In this document: positions 43,598-52,473 of the stretch, piece by piece | How the letters are laid out: every line of letters begins with the position of its first letter | Position numbering within the stretch: position 1 is the first letter of the stretch | Assembly (NCBI GenBank): GCA_903864275.1 | Contig: CAIPFE010000056.1 | Location: 62,001 to 126,000 of the forward strand | Reading direction: 5' to 3' | Origin: an uncultured Mucilaginibacter sp. | Lineage (GTDB): Bacteria > Bacteroidota > Bacteroidia > Sphingobacteriales > Sphingobacteriaceae | Length of the DNA stretch: 64,000 nucleotides | The notes under the pieces: generated by a model | Database searches by the model: none | Told to the model about the DNA's origin: nothing | What the model saw: only the letters and a program-made list of their open reading frames with translations | Position numbers and translations under genes: made by a program

Positions 43598-44652
43598 TAC
43601 GCAGTGCGTTGCAATTCAATTATTTTCCCCTTCACATCAGTTTTAAAAAATGATGTAATGATGTTGGTTAATGCTTCTGTTTCAATTAAAAAGCCGTCGT
43701 GCCCGTAAAATGAATCAATTTCGGCAAGGGCCGATTTTGGGATATGATTAAACAGGTATTGCTGTTCTTCTATCGGAAACAAAACATCCGATTTTATGCC
43801 GATAACCAGCGTGCGGGCTTTTATCAGGCTTAAAGCCTTTTCAATCCCACTCCTGCCGCGGCCCACGTTATGCGAGTCCATGCTTTTTGACAAGTACCAG
43901 TAGCTGTAAGCATTAAACCTGTTCACCAGTTTCTCGCCCTGGTAATTTTGGTAGGAGGAAGCTTTGTAATCGTCGACAAGATTATCCTTTTCTTCCTGCT
44001 GGGTAATGGAATAAGTCTTGTAATTACGGTAGGAGAGTAGCGCAATACTTCGCGCAGCCTTTAATCCTTTTTGACCGCCGTTAGCTGAACCGGAATAAAA
44101 AGTACTATCGGCACTAATGGCAAGCCGCTGTGATTCGTTAAACGCGATGCCCCATGGAGAATGCTTCGCGTTGGTAGCTACCAGGATCAGGTTTTTAATG
44201 CGTTCCGGCTCCATTATTCCCCATTCAATAACCTGCTGGCCACCGAGCGAACCGCCAATAAGTATCTCAATATTTTCAATTTGCAGGTATTTAGCCAATA
44301 ATTGATGGGCATTAACAATATCCCTTACTGTAAATTGCGGGAATGACAAATAATACGCTTGTCCGGTAACCGGATTTGTACTTAAAGGGTTGCTGCTGCC
44401 ATAAGGTGACCCAAGGATATTGGCGCAAACTATAAAATAATCATCCGGATTAAAATAATCGTTATCACCGAATAGACCTTTCCACCAATCAAAAACATCC
44501 GAGTTTGCGGTGAGGGCATGGCATACCCACACCACATTATCCCGGTTTTTATTTAACCTTCCATAAGTGTTGAAGCCTATTTCGAGTTCTGCTAATTGTT
44601 CCCCCGATTCCAACTTAAATGGACTATTGTATTTATATATTTCTGTACTCAT
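43597..44652 (-). CDS. metX: Homoserine O-acetyltransferase
   Basis: MetX acetylates homoserine, giving the substrate for MetY. The 351-residue alpha/beta-hydrolase carries the nucleophile elbow GGSLGGQQ (Ser about 137), Asp in VIGIKSDVLFP and His in YGHDGFLIE. Residues near the N-terminus (FNTYGRLNKNRDNVVWVCHALT) match the family. The substrate preference, acetyl versus succinyl, is inferred from the adjacent metY. It overlaps hom by one base. The leader on the minus strand is a repeat made of AATGACT words (R15). Confidence 0.92.
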   Translation of the reverse strand: MSTEIYKYNSPFKLESGEQLAELEIGFNTYGRLNKNRDNVVWVCHALTANSDVFDWWKGLFGDNDYFNPDDYFIVCANILGSPYGSSNPLSTNPVTGQAYYLSFPQFTVRDIVNAHQLLAKYLQIENIEILIGGSLGGQQVIEWGIMEPERIKNLILVATNAKHSPWGIAFNESQRLAISADSTFYSGSANGGQKGLKAARSIALLSYRNYKTYSITQQEEKDNLVDDYKASSYQNYQGEKLVNRFNAYSYWYLSKSMDSHNVGRGRSGIEKALSLIKARTLVIGIKSDVLFPIEEQQYLFNHIPKSALAEIDSFYGHDGFLIETEALTNIITSFFKTDVKGKIIELQRTA

Positions 44653-44660
44653 TTCTTTTT

Positions 44661-44688
44661 GTCATTAGTCATTGGGCATTAGTCATTG
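44661..44688. repeat. Half word element R15 (word AATGACT)
   Basis: On the reverse strand CAATGACTAATGCCCAATGA then CTAATGAC precede the metX start by 8 bases. It uses the same word as R5 before the GNAT gene. Confidence 0.7.
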
Positions 44689-44730
44689 TTTTATCTGATA
44701 CCTTCTGAATAACTAATCATTTATTAAATT

Positions 44731-44830
44731 TTAACACGGAGATGCAGAGAAGGCGCAAAGCGCACCGAGTTCTCATTCAACGTTTTTCTGCTCTGCGCCC
44801 ACTGCGTGTTCTCCGTGCCCTCCGTGTTAA
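44731..44830. repeat. Long hairpin R16 (words CACGGAG, GCAGAG) between metY and metX
   Basis: The perfect ends TTAACACGGA (44731-44740) and TCCGTGTTAA (44821-44830) enclose GATGCAGAGAAGGCGC on one side and GCGCCCACTGCGTGTTCTC on the other. About 100 bases could fold into one imperfect hairpin in the metY-metX message. Confidence 0.9.
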
Positions 44831-44863
44831 AAAAATCAACCATACCTTCTCTAATCACTAACC

Positions 44864-46171
<1,308 letters not shown>

Positions 46172-46245
46172 TTAAGGATTTATAATTTTTTTATGAATTT
46201 GTTATTTGAATGAACACAACGCGGATGCAGGTTACCTTTCGGGGA

Positions 46246-46283
46246 ACACGCATATTTTCAGGAAAACGAAAATTAAAACGTGT
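46246..46283 (-). other. Hairpin between leader peptide and metY
   Basis: On the message strand ACACG ... CGUGU (5 pairs) encloses AUUUUC ... GAAAAU (6 pairs). It follows the leader-peptide stop by about 7 bases. No U tract follows, so it does not look like a simple terminator. Confidence 0.5.
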
Positions 46284-46289
46284 CAAGGT

Positions 46290-46385
46290 TCAGCAGCAGC
46301 AACACATACAAATGCAATACGCAGGTGTTGTGCCTTTGCAGGCCTTGAAAATGTTTTGAAGAATGTTGTAAATCAGATTTTTCAT
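46290..46385 (-). CDS. Cysteine-rich leader peptide of the metY operon
   Basis: A 31-codon ORF starts at the ATG 46383-46385, 9 bases after the end of the SAM riboswitch. It begins MKNLIYNILQ and ends CICMCCCC directly before the stop. Seven of 31 residues are Cys, including four consecutive Cys codons (TGT TGC TGC TGC) just before TGA, plus a Met. This is the form of a leader peptide whose translation stalls when charged tRNA-Cys is scarce. The Cys codons overlap the 3' side of a possible CAACAC/GUGUUG helix. It is too short for most gene finders. That it acts by attenuation is inference; the coding potential and position are seen. Confidence 0.72.
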   Translation of the reverse strand: MKNLIYNILQNIFKACKGTTPAYCICMCCCC

Positions 46386-46394
46386 GGTTTGTTA

Positions 46395-46503
46395 ATTTAT
46401 ATTCCCCGGTGTTATTTGCCGGGACAGGAATTGGCACCTTCTCCAACTTTGAAGGGTTGCCAGCGGGTCATTGAGCCTGATCTCTCGCCGCTTCTTTATA
46501 AAT
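46395..46503 (-). ncRNA. SAM-I (S-box) riboswitch upstream of metY
   Basis: The reverse strand folds as a complete SAM-I aptamer. P1 is AUUUAUA with UAUAAAU. P2a is GCGG/CCGC. The kink-turn is formed by GA and AUGA. P2b is GAG/CUC with loop AUCAGG, whose CAGG can pair with CCUG later (pseudoknot). Then come GCAACC, the P3 hairpin CCUUC/GAAGG, GGUGCCAAUUCC, and P4 CCCGG/CCGGG. All core S-box elements are in order. It controls metY-metX-hom. High SAM is expected to lower expression; whether by termination or by blocking the leader ORF, which starts 9 bases after P1, is not visible. Confidence 0.93.
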
Positions 46504-46554
46504 CAAAACCTCTTTGAGGGGTAATGATCAAGGTATTGCTACCAAATTTTGTTT

Positions 46555-46587
46555 CAAAGATAAGGCGTTGAGGATGTATTCTCCAAA
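46555..46587 (-). promoter_or_regulatory. Promoter of the metY operon
   Basis: On the reverse strand TTTG (46584-46587) is followed after 21 bases by TATCTTTG (46555-46562), a full match to the Bacteroidota -33/-7 consensus TTTG / TAnnTTTG. Transcription would begin near 46548, about 45 bases before the riboswitch. Confidence 0.7.
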
Positions 46588-46604
46588 TTTAATTTTTCTT
46601 TTTG

Positions 46605-46665
46605 AGCTAAAAGCTAAAAGCTGAAAGTAAAAAGCTTTGGACTTCCGGCTTTTAGCTTTCAGCTT
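46605..46665. repeat. Word palindrome R17 (word AGCTAAAAGCTGAAAG)
   Basis: AGCTAAAAGCTAAAAGCTG plus AAAGTAAAAAGC on the left pairs with GCTTTTAGCTTTCAGCTT on the right. It lies between the metY promoter and the first DinB-like gene, which are divergent. Confidence 0.88.
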
Positions 46666-46757
46666 CCCTGTCGCAAATCGCCCCTCACATTGTCGTATTT
46701 ACACCTATCGGATACCACTATTTTGCATTAGGTTTGTTTAAATCAATTTAAAAAACC

Positions 46758-47264
46758 ATGTCAGCAAAAAAAGTATTACTTGATCAGTACGATCTGCATA
46801 ACGTGTTATATAACAACGTTATTGCGGACATCAGTGACGAAGAAGCTAACAAATGCGTAGCCGACCCGATGAACAGCGTTAAGTGGTTAGCCGGTCACCT
46901 TTTATGGGCGCAAGGAAATTTGGCCAACATAGGCGGCGCTAAAATAGAAGTAAAGTGGCGCGACCATTTCCATACCAAACAAGGCGCCACCCCAGCTGAC
47001 CTTGCCGCGCCGCCAAGCGAGCTGCCCACATTGGAACAAATTAAAAACAAATGGAATGAGGACGGCCCCGCGATCAGGCAAGGGTTAGAAAATCTTCCCG
47101 ACGCTGCGCTTGAAACTGTGATCCAAATACCACACCCTATATTCCCTTTTGACAATACCCTTGCTGGTTTGTGGGCATTCATAAACCATCACCAGGCCTA
47201 TACTATCGGTCAGATTGGCATTTTAAGAAGAGGCTTGGGTAAGGATGCGATGAAATACTCTTGA
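46758..47264 (+). CDS. DinB-like protein 1
   Basis: The 168-residue protein has a DinB/YfiT-type four-helix bundle. Likely metal-binding histidines are in WLAGHLLWAQ and in FINHHQAYTIGQIG. Such proteins are widespread stress-linked proteins, some of them thiol-dependent transferases, and the substrate is unknown. It is paralogous to the next gene (47409). The two share an almost identical C-terminus (INHHQAYTIGQIGILRRGLG) but diverge in the middle. Word repeats R17 and R18 flank it. Confidence 0.78.
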   Translation: MSAKKVLLDQYDLHNVLYNNVIADISDEEANKCVADPMNSVKWLAGHLLWAQGNLANIGGAKIEVKWRDHFHTKQGATPADLAAPPSELPTLEQIKNKWNEDGPAIRQGLENLPDAALETVIQIPHPIFPFDNTLAGLWAFINHHQAYTIGQIGILRRGLGKDAMKYS

Positions 47265-47268
47265 GGAG

Positions 47269-47400
47269 GTGAAAGCTTAAAGGTAAAAGGCGAAAGGTAA
47301 GAAACTTCTAAAACTTTTGCCTATATCTTTGCTTTTGACTAATTTCATGAGATACGAACGGTAAAAGGTGAAACCGTCTCAAACCTTTTACCTTTAACCT
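47269..47400. repeat. Word palindrome R18 (word GGTAAAAGGTGAAAGG)
   Basis: Two nested units: AAAGGTAAAAGGCGAAAGGT answered by CTTTTGCCTATATCTTTGCT, and GGTAAAAGGTGAAACCG answered by AACCTTTTACCTTTAACC. It lies between the two DinB-like paralogs. Confidence 0.85.
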
Positions 47401-47408
47401 AAAAAAAC

Positions 47409-47894
47409 ATGTCAGCAAAAAACCAATTATTAATACAGTACGACCTTCATAATACGTTATTTAACAACGTGTTAGTTGGCATCAATGAGGAAGAGTCAAA
47501 TATCCGGCTGGCGCCCGGGATAAATAACGTGAAATGGCTTGCCGGGCACCTGGTTTGGGGGCAGCTTGGCCTGGCCCGCATGGGCGGCGTAACGGTGACG
47601 ATTGAATGGACGGATCATTTTAATACCCAATTGACGGAGCCGGTAAGTCCATCTCTTAAAATGCCTTCACTCGAAGAAATTAAAATCGAATGGAATAACT
47701 ATGCAACACCGATACGTGAGGGCTTAGCACAAATGACGGACGAAGCGCTGAATAGTCCTATAGAATTTCCGCTACCCGCATTCAAGACCCTGGAAAGTTT
47801 ATGGACGTTTATCAACCACCACCAGGCCTATACCATCGGGCAGATCGGTATTTTGAGGAGGGGGTTGGGGAAAGAGGCGATGAAGTATCGTTGA
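47409..47894 (+). CDS. DinB-like protein 2
   Basis: The 161-residue paralogue of the upstream DinB-like protein has the same N-terminal phrase (MSAKNQLLIQYDLHNTLFNN versus MSAKKVLLDQYDLHNVLYNN), WLAGHLVWGQ and INHHQAYTIGQIG with the same His pattern, and the same C-terminal GLGKEAMKY. It is separated from its sister by repeat R18 and followed by R19. The pair is a tandem duplication. The metal-binding His set is conserved in both copies. Confidence 0.78.
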   Translation: MSAKNQLLIQYDLHNTLFNNVLVGINEEESNIRLAPGINNVKWLAGHLVWGQLGLARMGGVTVTIEWTDHFNTQLTEPVSPSLKMPSLEEIKIEWNNYATPIREGLAQMTDEALNSPIEFPLPAFKTLESLWTFINHHQAYTIGQIGILRRGLGKEAMKYR

Positions 47895-47896
47895 GG

Positions 47897-47974
47897 AGGC
47901 GAGAGCTAAAGGCAGAAAGTCCAAAGCTTTTTTCTTTTCTGATTTTTTTGCTTTCTGCTTTTCGCTTTCAGCTA
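47897..47974. repeat. Word palindrome R19 (word AGCTAAAGGCAGAAAG)
   Basis: GAGAGCTAAAGGCAGAAAGT on the left pairs with GCTTTCTGCTTTTCGC plus TTTCAGCT on the right. The right arm contains the stop codon (TAG, 47972-47974) of the convergent PLP enzyme gene. Confidence 0.88.
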
Positions 47975-49087
47975 AGCCAGGGCCTGCGCGAGGTCCTCAA
48001 CCAAATCGTCAATATGTTCCAACCCAACTGACACCCTCAATAAATTAAACGGCGTTTTAGTGTCCGGACCCTCCACAGTTGCGCGGTGCTCGATCAAACT
48101 TTCAACGCCGCCTAAGCTGGTGGCGCGGGTGAATAGCTTGAGTTGGTTTATTACTCTGTTGGCTTCTTCCCGACCGCCTTTCAGGCAAAATGAAAGCATA
48201 CCGCCAAAGCTGGTCATTTGTGCTTTTGCGATATCATGTTGCGGGTGCGATGGCAGGCCGGGGTACATTACACTTTCAACTTTGGGGTGCTTTTCCAAAA
48301 ATTCTGCCAGCAATTGTGCGTTATGCACATGGCCGCGGATACGGTAGGGCAATGTTTTTATACTCCGCGCGAGGTAATAACAATCGAGCGGGGAGGGGAT
48401 GGCGCCACCATATTCCTGCACCTGGCGTATCTTTAGCCACCAATCGCCTTTCACTTTTGTTATCAGTGCGCCGCCCATCAGATCGCTGTGACCGCCGAAG
48501 TATTTTGTGGAAGAGTGCATCACCAAATCAGCGCCTAAAGCAAGCGGTTGCTGGCAAACAGGCGTAGCAAAAGTATTATCGCACGCCACTTTTATACCGT
48601 TTTGATGGGCAATTTTAACTACCTGTTTTATATCGGTTATTTTCAGGAGAGGGTTGGACGGTGTCTCTATCCATATCAAGCCTGTTTCGGGCCTTAAATG
48701 ATCCATTAAAACCTGGCTATCATTTACGTCAATAAAATCAAAAGTCAATATGCCGGCAAATAACAGTTTAAGCTGGTTTCGGAGACCATGGTACATATCA
48801 TCCGGCGCAATTACATGCGTACCCGGCGGCAGTGATTGGAAAACGGACATGCCCGCTGCATTTCCTGATGAAAAGGCTGCAGCATCAGACCCGCCTTCCA
48901 GTTTTGCCAAAACGTTTTCAAGCAGGGTGCGATTTGGGTTGCTGGACCGGCTGTAAATATATCCGCCAGGGTAAGTGCCATCAACGGCGCGCTCAAATGT
49001 GGTTGATAATATGATGGGTTGAATTACGGCTTTCGAGGTTTCATCAACATGATTACCGGCGTGTATGGCGATGGTTTCTATGTGCAT
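47972..49087 (-). CDS. Trans-sulfuration PLP enzyme (cystathionine gamma-synthase/lyase type)
   Basis: A 371-residue Cys/Met-metabolism PLP enzyme, shorter than MetY. PLP-Lys is in MHSSTKYFGGHSD (about 195), with IYSRSSNPNRTLLENVLAKLEGG, YHGLRNQLK, IWIETPSNPLLKITD and CDNTFATPVCQQPL. The ATG at 49087 (MHIETIAIHAGN) is preferred; the frame extends to 49105. Synthase and lyase cannot be separated by eye. Given MetY close by, a lyase or reverse trans-sulfuration role towards cysteine is possible. It is separate from the metY operon and lacks a riboswitch. The stop codon lies in repeat R19. Confidence 0.85.
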   Translation of the reverse strand: MHIETIAIHAGNHVDETSKAVIQPIILSTTFERAVDGTYPGGYIYSRSSNPNRTLLENVLAKLEGGSDAAAFSSGNAAGMSVFQSLPPGTHVIAPDDMYHGLRNQLKLLFAGILTFDFIDVNDSQVLMDHLRPETGLIWIETPSNPLLKITDIKQVVKIAHQNGIKVACDNTFATPVCQQPLALGADLVMHSSTKYFGGHSDLMGGALITKVKGDWWLKIRQVQEYGGAIPSPLDCYYLARSIKTLPYRIRGHVHNAQLLAEFLEKHPKVESVMYPGLPSHPQHDIAKAQMTSFGGMLSFCLKGGREEANRVINQLKLFTRATSLGGVESLIEHRATVEGPDTKTPFNLLRVSVGLEHIDDLVEDLAQALA

Positions 49088-49135
49088 GGGATATTGTTTG
49101 CACAAACTTAAAGTTTCCTGCGGATTAATAAATCA

Positions 49136-49143
49136 TATATTTG
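49136..49143 (+). promoter_or_regulatory. -7 box for the small membrane protein gene
   Basis: TATATTTG matches TAnnTTTG and lies 18 bases before the ATG at 49161. No convincing -33 TTG was seen at the right distance. Confidence 0.35.
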
Positions 49144-49160
49144 CAGAAACAACGAACGTT

Positions 49161-49379
49161 ATGAAAGTAGGAAAGATACCGGTTGCGTCAATAATTTTGC
49201 TTGTTTTCTCCCTGTCGGGTTACCTGGCCAAACGATTTTACCCGACTAAATTTCCCATTCTCTCTCCCTGGCTCGATGCGGCAATAATGGCTGCGCTGGT
49301 TGTTTATTTATTGTACTACGTCAATATATGGATAAAAGCGTGGATAAGAAATAAAACGGAAGAATTGTCGAAATCGTAA
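49161..49379 (+). CDS. Small two-helix membrane protein
   Basis: The frame extends upstream to 49065, but the ATG at 49161, just after a TATATTTG box, gives a 72-residue protein. It has two transmembrane segments (about 7-20 and 33-55) and ends in the charged stretch KAWIRNKTEELSKS. I do not recognise the family. It is divergent from the PLP enzyme gene and upstream of mqnE by 208 bases. Confidence 0.55.
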   Translation: MKVGKIPVASIILLVFSLSGYLAKRFYPTKFPILSPWLDAAIMAALVVYLLYYVNIWIKAWIRNKTEELSKS

Positions 49380-49587
49380 TTTTTGTGTGGTATATCCGAA
49401 TGTCCCGGTAATTCGTAACATGATTACACAGGACGTTGCCTGTGCTGGTGTATTACGTCCTTTCAGGACTTGAAAAGAGCAATTAATAATGCTGAACACG
49501 CACGTGAAAACGTATTAATTCGCCGTTGTCGTTAAATGTTACACCCTGTTTACATTAACATTTCCTATTTTTACAGAAATTTTTTGA

Positions 49588-50781
49588 ATGGAAGCTGAAG
49601 AAAATTTGCTCATATTACTGCAAAACCCTCATTTACCTGCTGATTTAAAACACATTGCCGAAAAAGTGCTCTCCAGCGAGCGTGTCACTTTTGATGAGGG
49701 TGTTTTACTTTATGAAACAGGCGAGCTGGGCTTTCTTGGCGTTTTGGCCAATTATATCCGCGAAAAAAGGCATGGCGATAAAACATATTTCAACCGTAAT
49801 TTTCATATCGAACCTACCAACCTTTGTGTGTATGATTGCAAATTTTGCTCGTATTCCAGGCTGATAAAACAGCGGTCGGAAGGGTGGGAGTACACCATGG
49901 ACGAAATGCTTGATATGGTAAAGAAATATGATGGTGAGCCTGTTACCGAAGTACATATTGTCGGTGGGGTATTGCCGCAATATGACGTTGCTTTTTACAG
50001 CGAATTGTTCAGCCGGATAAGGGAACACCGTCCTGAGTTACATATAAAGGCATTAACCCCGGTCGAATATCATTATATCTTCAAAAAAGCTAAAATTGAC
50101 TATGCCACCGGCATGCGCCTGATGTTTGAAGCTGGTTTAGGATCGATACCCGGCGGCGGGGCTGAAATATTTCATCCCGAAATAAGGGAACAAATAGCCA
50201 AAGACAAATGTACCGCCGATCAGTGGCTGGCGATACACGAGGAATGGCATAAACTTGGCGCACGCTCAAACGCAACTATGTTATACGGCCACATTGAAAA
50301 ATACTGGCACCGCGTCGACCATATGGATCGCCTGCGCACGTTGCAGGATAAAACGGGTGGCTTTCAAACATTTATCCCCCTAAAATTCCGCAGGGAAAAT
50401 AACCAGATGTCGCACGTACCGGAATCAACCGTGGTTGAAGATTTGCGCAACTATGCGATAGCACGTATCTATCTCGATAATTTTGACCATATCAAAGCCT
50501 ATTGGGCCATGATCAGCCGCACAACCGCGCAGCTATCGTTAAATTTTGGTGTGGATGATATTGACGGCACATTGGATGATACCACAAAAATTTATTCCAT
50601 GGCCGGGGCCGAAGAGCAGCACCCTGGTATGAGCACCAAACAATTGGTGGAACTGATAAAAAATGTTAACAGGCAACCGATTGAACGTGATACGTTGTAT
50701 AATGTAGTTACAGATTACACTGATTTTGAATTCCCTGACGAGGTAAAACCGCAATTTTACAAACTGCCGGTGATTAATTAG
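49588..50781 (+). CDS. mqnE: Aminodeoxyfutalosine synthase MqnE
   Basis: MqnE is a radical SAM enzyme that joins 3-[(1-carboxyvinyl)oxy]benzoate to adenosine, in the futalosine route to menaquinone. The 397-residue protein has the cluster motif C80-VYD-C84-KF-C87, then SYSRLIKQRSEGW, HIVGGVLPQYD and SIPGGGAEIFH of the MqnC/MqnE group. MqnE rather than MqnC is chosen because of the overall length, the GGVLPQYD segment and the partner mqnA downstream; the two enzymes are related. A histidine phosphatase gene (50940) separates mqnE from mqnA. Confidence 0.88.
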   Translation: MEAEENLLILLQNPHLPADLKHIAEKVLSSERVTFDEGVLLYETGELGFLGVLANYIREKRHGDKTYFNRNFHIEPTNLCVYDCKFCSYSRLIKQRSEGWEYTMDEMLDMVKKYDGEPVTEVHIVGGVLPQYDVAFYSELFSRIREHRPELHIKALTPVEYHYIFKKAKIDYATGMRLMFEAGLGSIPGGGAEIFHPEIREQIAKDKCTADQWLAIHEEWHKLGARSNATMLYGHIEKYWHRVDHMDRLRTLQDKTGGFQTFIPLKFRRENNQMSHVPESTVVEDLRNYAIARIYLDNFDHIKAYWAMISRTTAQLSLNFGVDDIDGTLDDTTKIYSMAGAEEQHPGMSTKQLVELIKNVNRQPIERDTLYNVVTDYTDFEFPDEVKPQFYKLPVIN

Positions 50782-50945
50782 TTCACTGGTCCATTAGTTT
50801 ATTAGTGCAAAGTCAGATAATTAACGTCAAGGGAAAATGATAAGATTCGATGGGTGTAAAAAATTTAAGGAAGATTGCAAGTTCACCATTATACTACTAA
50901 TGAACCAGTGAACTAATGAACAATTCCACTAATGAACCAATGAAC
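50779..50945. repeat. Word palindrome R20 (words CTAATGAACCAGTG), includes start codons of the phosphatase gene
   Basis: The left arm TTAGTTCACTGGTCCATTAG plus TTTATTAGTG (50779-50808) pairs with ACTACTAATGAACCAGTGAA plus CTAATGAAC on the right (50892-50945). The right arm contains four ATG words and runs into the phosphatase reading frame. Confidence 0.88.
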
Positions 50946-51563
50946 AAAACACTATACATCGTCCGTCATGGGCAAACAGATTTAAATAAACGCGGCATTA
51001 TACAGGGCCGCGGCATGGATACCGACCTGAATGATGAGGGGCGCAAACAGGCCGCCCAGTTTTTTAATGCCTATAAATCTGTTCCGTTCGACAAAATTTA
51101 CATATCGGCGCTTAAGCGTACGCAGCAAAGTGTACAACCTTTCATTGACCTGGGCATCCCTTACGAAAAATTACACGGGCTGGACGAGCTTGGCTGGGGC
51201 GTGCATGAAGGAAAACCTGCCACTTCAGAAAATAAGGCCGCATTTATGCAAATTATGCGCGATTGGCTTGATGGTAAATTAGATGAAAAATTTGAAGGCG
51301 GCGAAAGCCCCAACGAGGTAAAGGCAAGGCAGCTGGAAGCGATGAAGATCATCATGAGCCACCCGGAAGAAAAAACGGTGCTGATTTGCATGCACGGCCG
51401 TGCGCTGCGCCTGCTTTTATGCATCCTGACCAATAAACCGCTTACCGAGATGGACAGCTTCCCGCACCAGAACCTGGTTTTGTATAAAGTGGCCTATGAT
51501 GGCAATAAATTCGAAATCATGGACTTTAACGATGCGGACCATTTGAAAACGACAAAAAATTAA
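50940..51563 (+). CDS. Histidine phosphatase family protein
   Basis: A 207-residue phosphoglycerate-mutase-like phosphatase. The catalytic motif is YIVRHGQT (H10), with KRTQQSVQPF and CMHGRALRLLL (second His, about 151). The frame also starts at 50916, but the first eight residues (MNNSTNEP) are pure translation of the ATGAAC/AATGAACC words of repeat R20, so the ATG at 50940 (MNKTLYIVRHG) is preferred. It sits between mqnE and mqnA. A role in the pathway is not known; the reaction may be a sugar-phosphate or nucleotide dephosphorylation. Confidence 0.85.
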   Translation: MNKTLYIVRHGQTDLNKRGIIQGRGMDTDLNDEGRKQAAQFFNAYKSVPFDKIYISALKRTQQSVQPFIDLGIPYEKLHGLDELGWGVHEGKPATSENKAAFMQIMRDWLDGKLDEKFEGGESPNEVKARQLEAMKIIMSHPEEKTVLICMHGRALRLLLCILTNKPLTEMDSFPHQNLVLYKVAYDGNKFEIMDFNDADHLKTTKN

Positions 51564-51583
51564 GATACTTCTAAAATATACTT

Positions 51584-52330
51584 GTGGATAAGATCAGGAT
51601 ATCAGCAGTTAGCTACACCAATACCAAACCTTTTATATACGGCCTTCAGCATACAGGCATCATACAAAAAATCGATCTAAGTCTTGATAACCCGTCGGAT
51701 TGTGCGCAAAAACTGATCAATAATGTTGTCGACATCGGCCTGATCCCGGTAGCGGCCACCCTCAGCCTTAAGCATTGGAAAATTGTATCGGACTATTGTA
51801 TCGGAGCAGTTGGCCCGGTGAATTCGGTATTTATTTTCAGTAACTGTGCTATAAAGGATGTAAGGACCCTGCAACTGGATCCCGAGTCGCGCACCTCTAA
51901 TAATCTGGCTCGGGTTTTACTAAAAAACTATTGGAAGGATGATCACCTAATGGTTATGAAAGATGCCCATGATTATGCACAATCCACCGACCCGCATACT
52001 GCCTTTGTACAAATTGGCGACCGAACTTTCGGCAAAAAAGCGAAGTACCCTTTTGTATATGACCTGGCCGAAGAATGGCAAAAATTTACCGGCCTGCCCT
52101 TTGTGTTTGCTGCCTGGATAGCTAATAAGCCCATTCCGCATGAATTTATGGAGGAGTTTAACCAATCCTTAAAATTCGGACTCGACCACAGGGCCGAATT
52201 ACTCAGGGAACTGCCTGTAAGAACGGATTTTGATTTTGAAGACTATTTGATGCATAAGTTGGATTTCGACTTCAACCCGGATAAACTCGAAGCATTTCAT
52301 CTTTTCTTAAATTACGTCAAAAGCCTTTAA
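51584..52330 (+). CDS. mqnA: Chorismate dehydratase MqnA
   Basis: MqnA removes water from chorismate to give 3-[(1-carboxyvinyl)oxy]benzoate, the first step of the futalosine pathway and the substrate of MqnE. The 248-residue protein has RISAVSYTNTKPFIYGL, CAQKLINNVVDIGLIPVAA, and GPVNSVFIFSN, with SRTSNNLARVLL, in the two-lobed fold of periplasmic binding proteins. The start codon is GTG at 51584, 20 bases after the phosphatase stop. The pathway also needs MqnB and MqnC/D, which are not in the window. Confidence 0.9.
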   Translation: MDKIRISAVSYTNTKPFIYGLQHTGIIQKIDLSLDNPSDCAQKLINNVVDIGLIPVAATLSLKHWKIVSDYCIGAVGPVNSVFIFSNCAIKDVRTLQLDPESRTSNNLARVLLKNYWKDDHLMVMKDAHDYAQSTDPHTAFVQIGDRTFGKKAKYPFVYDLAEEWQKFTGLPFVFAAWIANKPIPHEFMEEFNQSLKFGLDHRAELLRELPVRTDFDFEDYLMHKLDFDFNPDKLEAFHLFLNYVKSL

Positions 52331-52473
52331 TTTGAAGGGGTTTATCGGATATCAATAAGCATATCCCAGTATATAAACCTTACTTACACAAAAGTCCGGT
52401 ATAAATCTTCATCCTGCAAAAACATTATTATTCCAATAATATTAGCCTTATATTAAAGGCTTAAAATTACACT

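Noticed and set aside
46206-46517. Plus-strand ORF of 103 codons opposite the metY leader
   Set aside because: It is the antisense of the SAM riboswitch and the leader peptide ORF. The reverse strand has a folded aptamer and a consistent promoter, so the plus frame is a shadow.
47269-47400. CRISPR-like direct repeats
   Set aside because: The units are degenerate, 6-9 bases long, and arranged as inverted arms without unique spacers of constant length.
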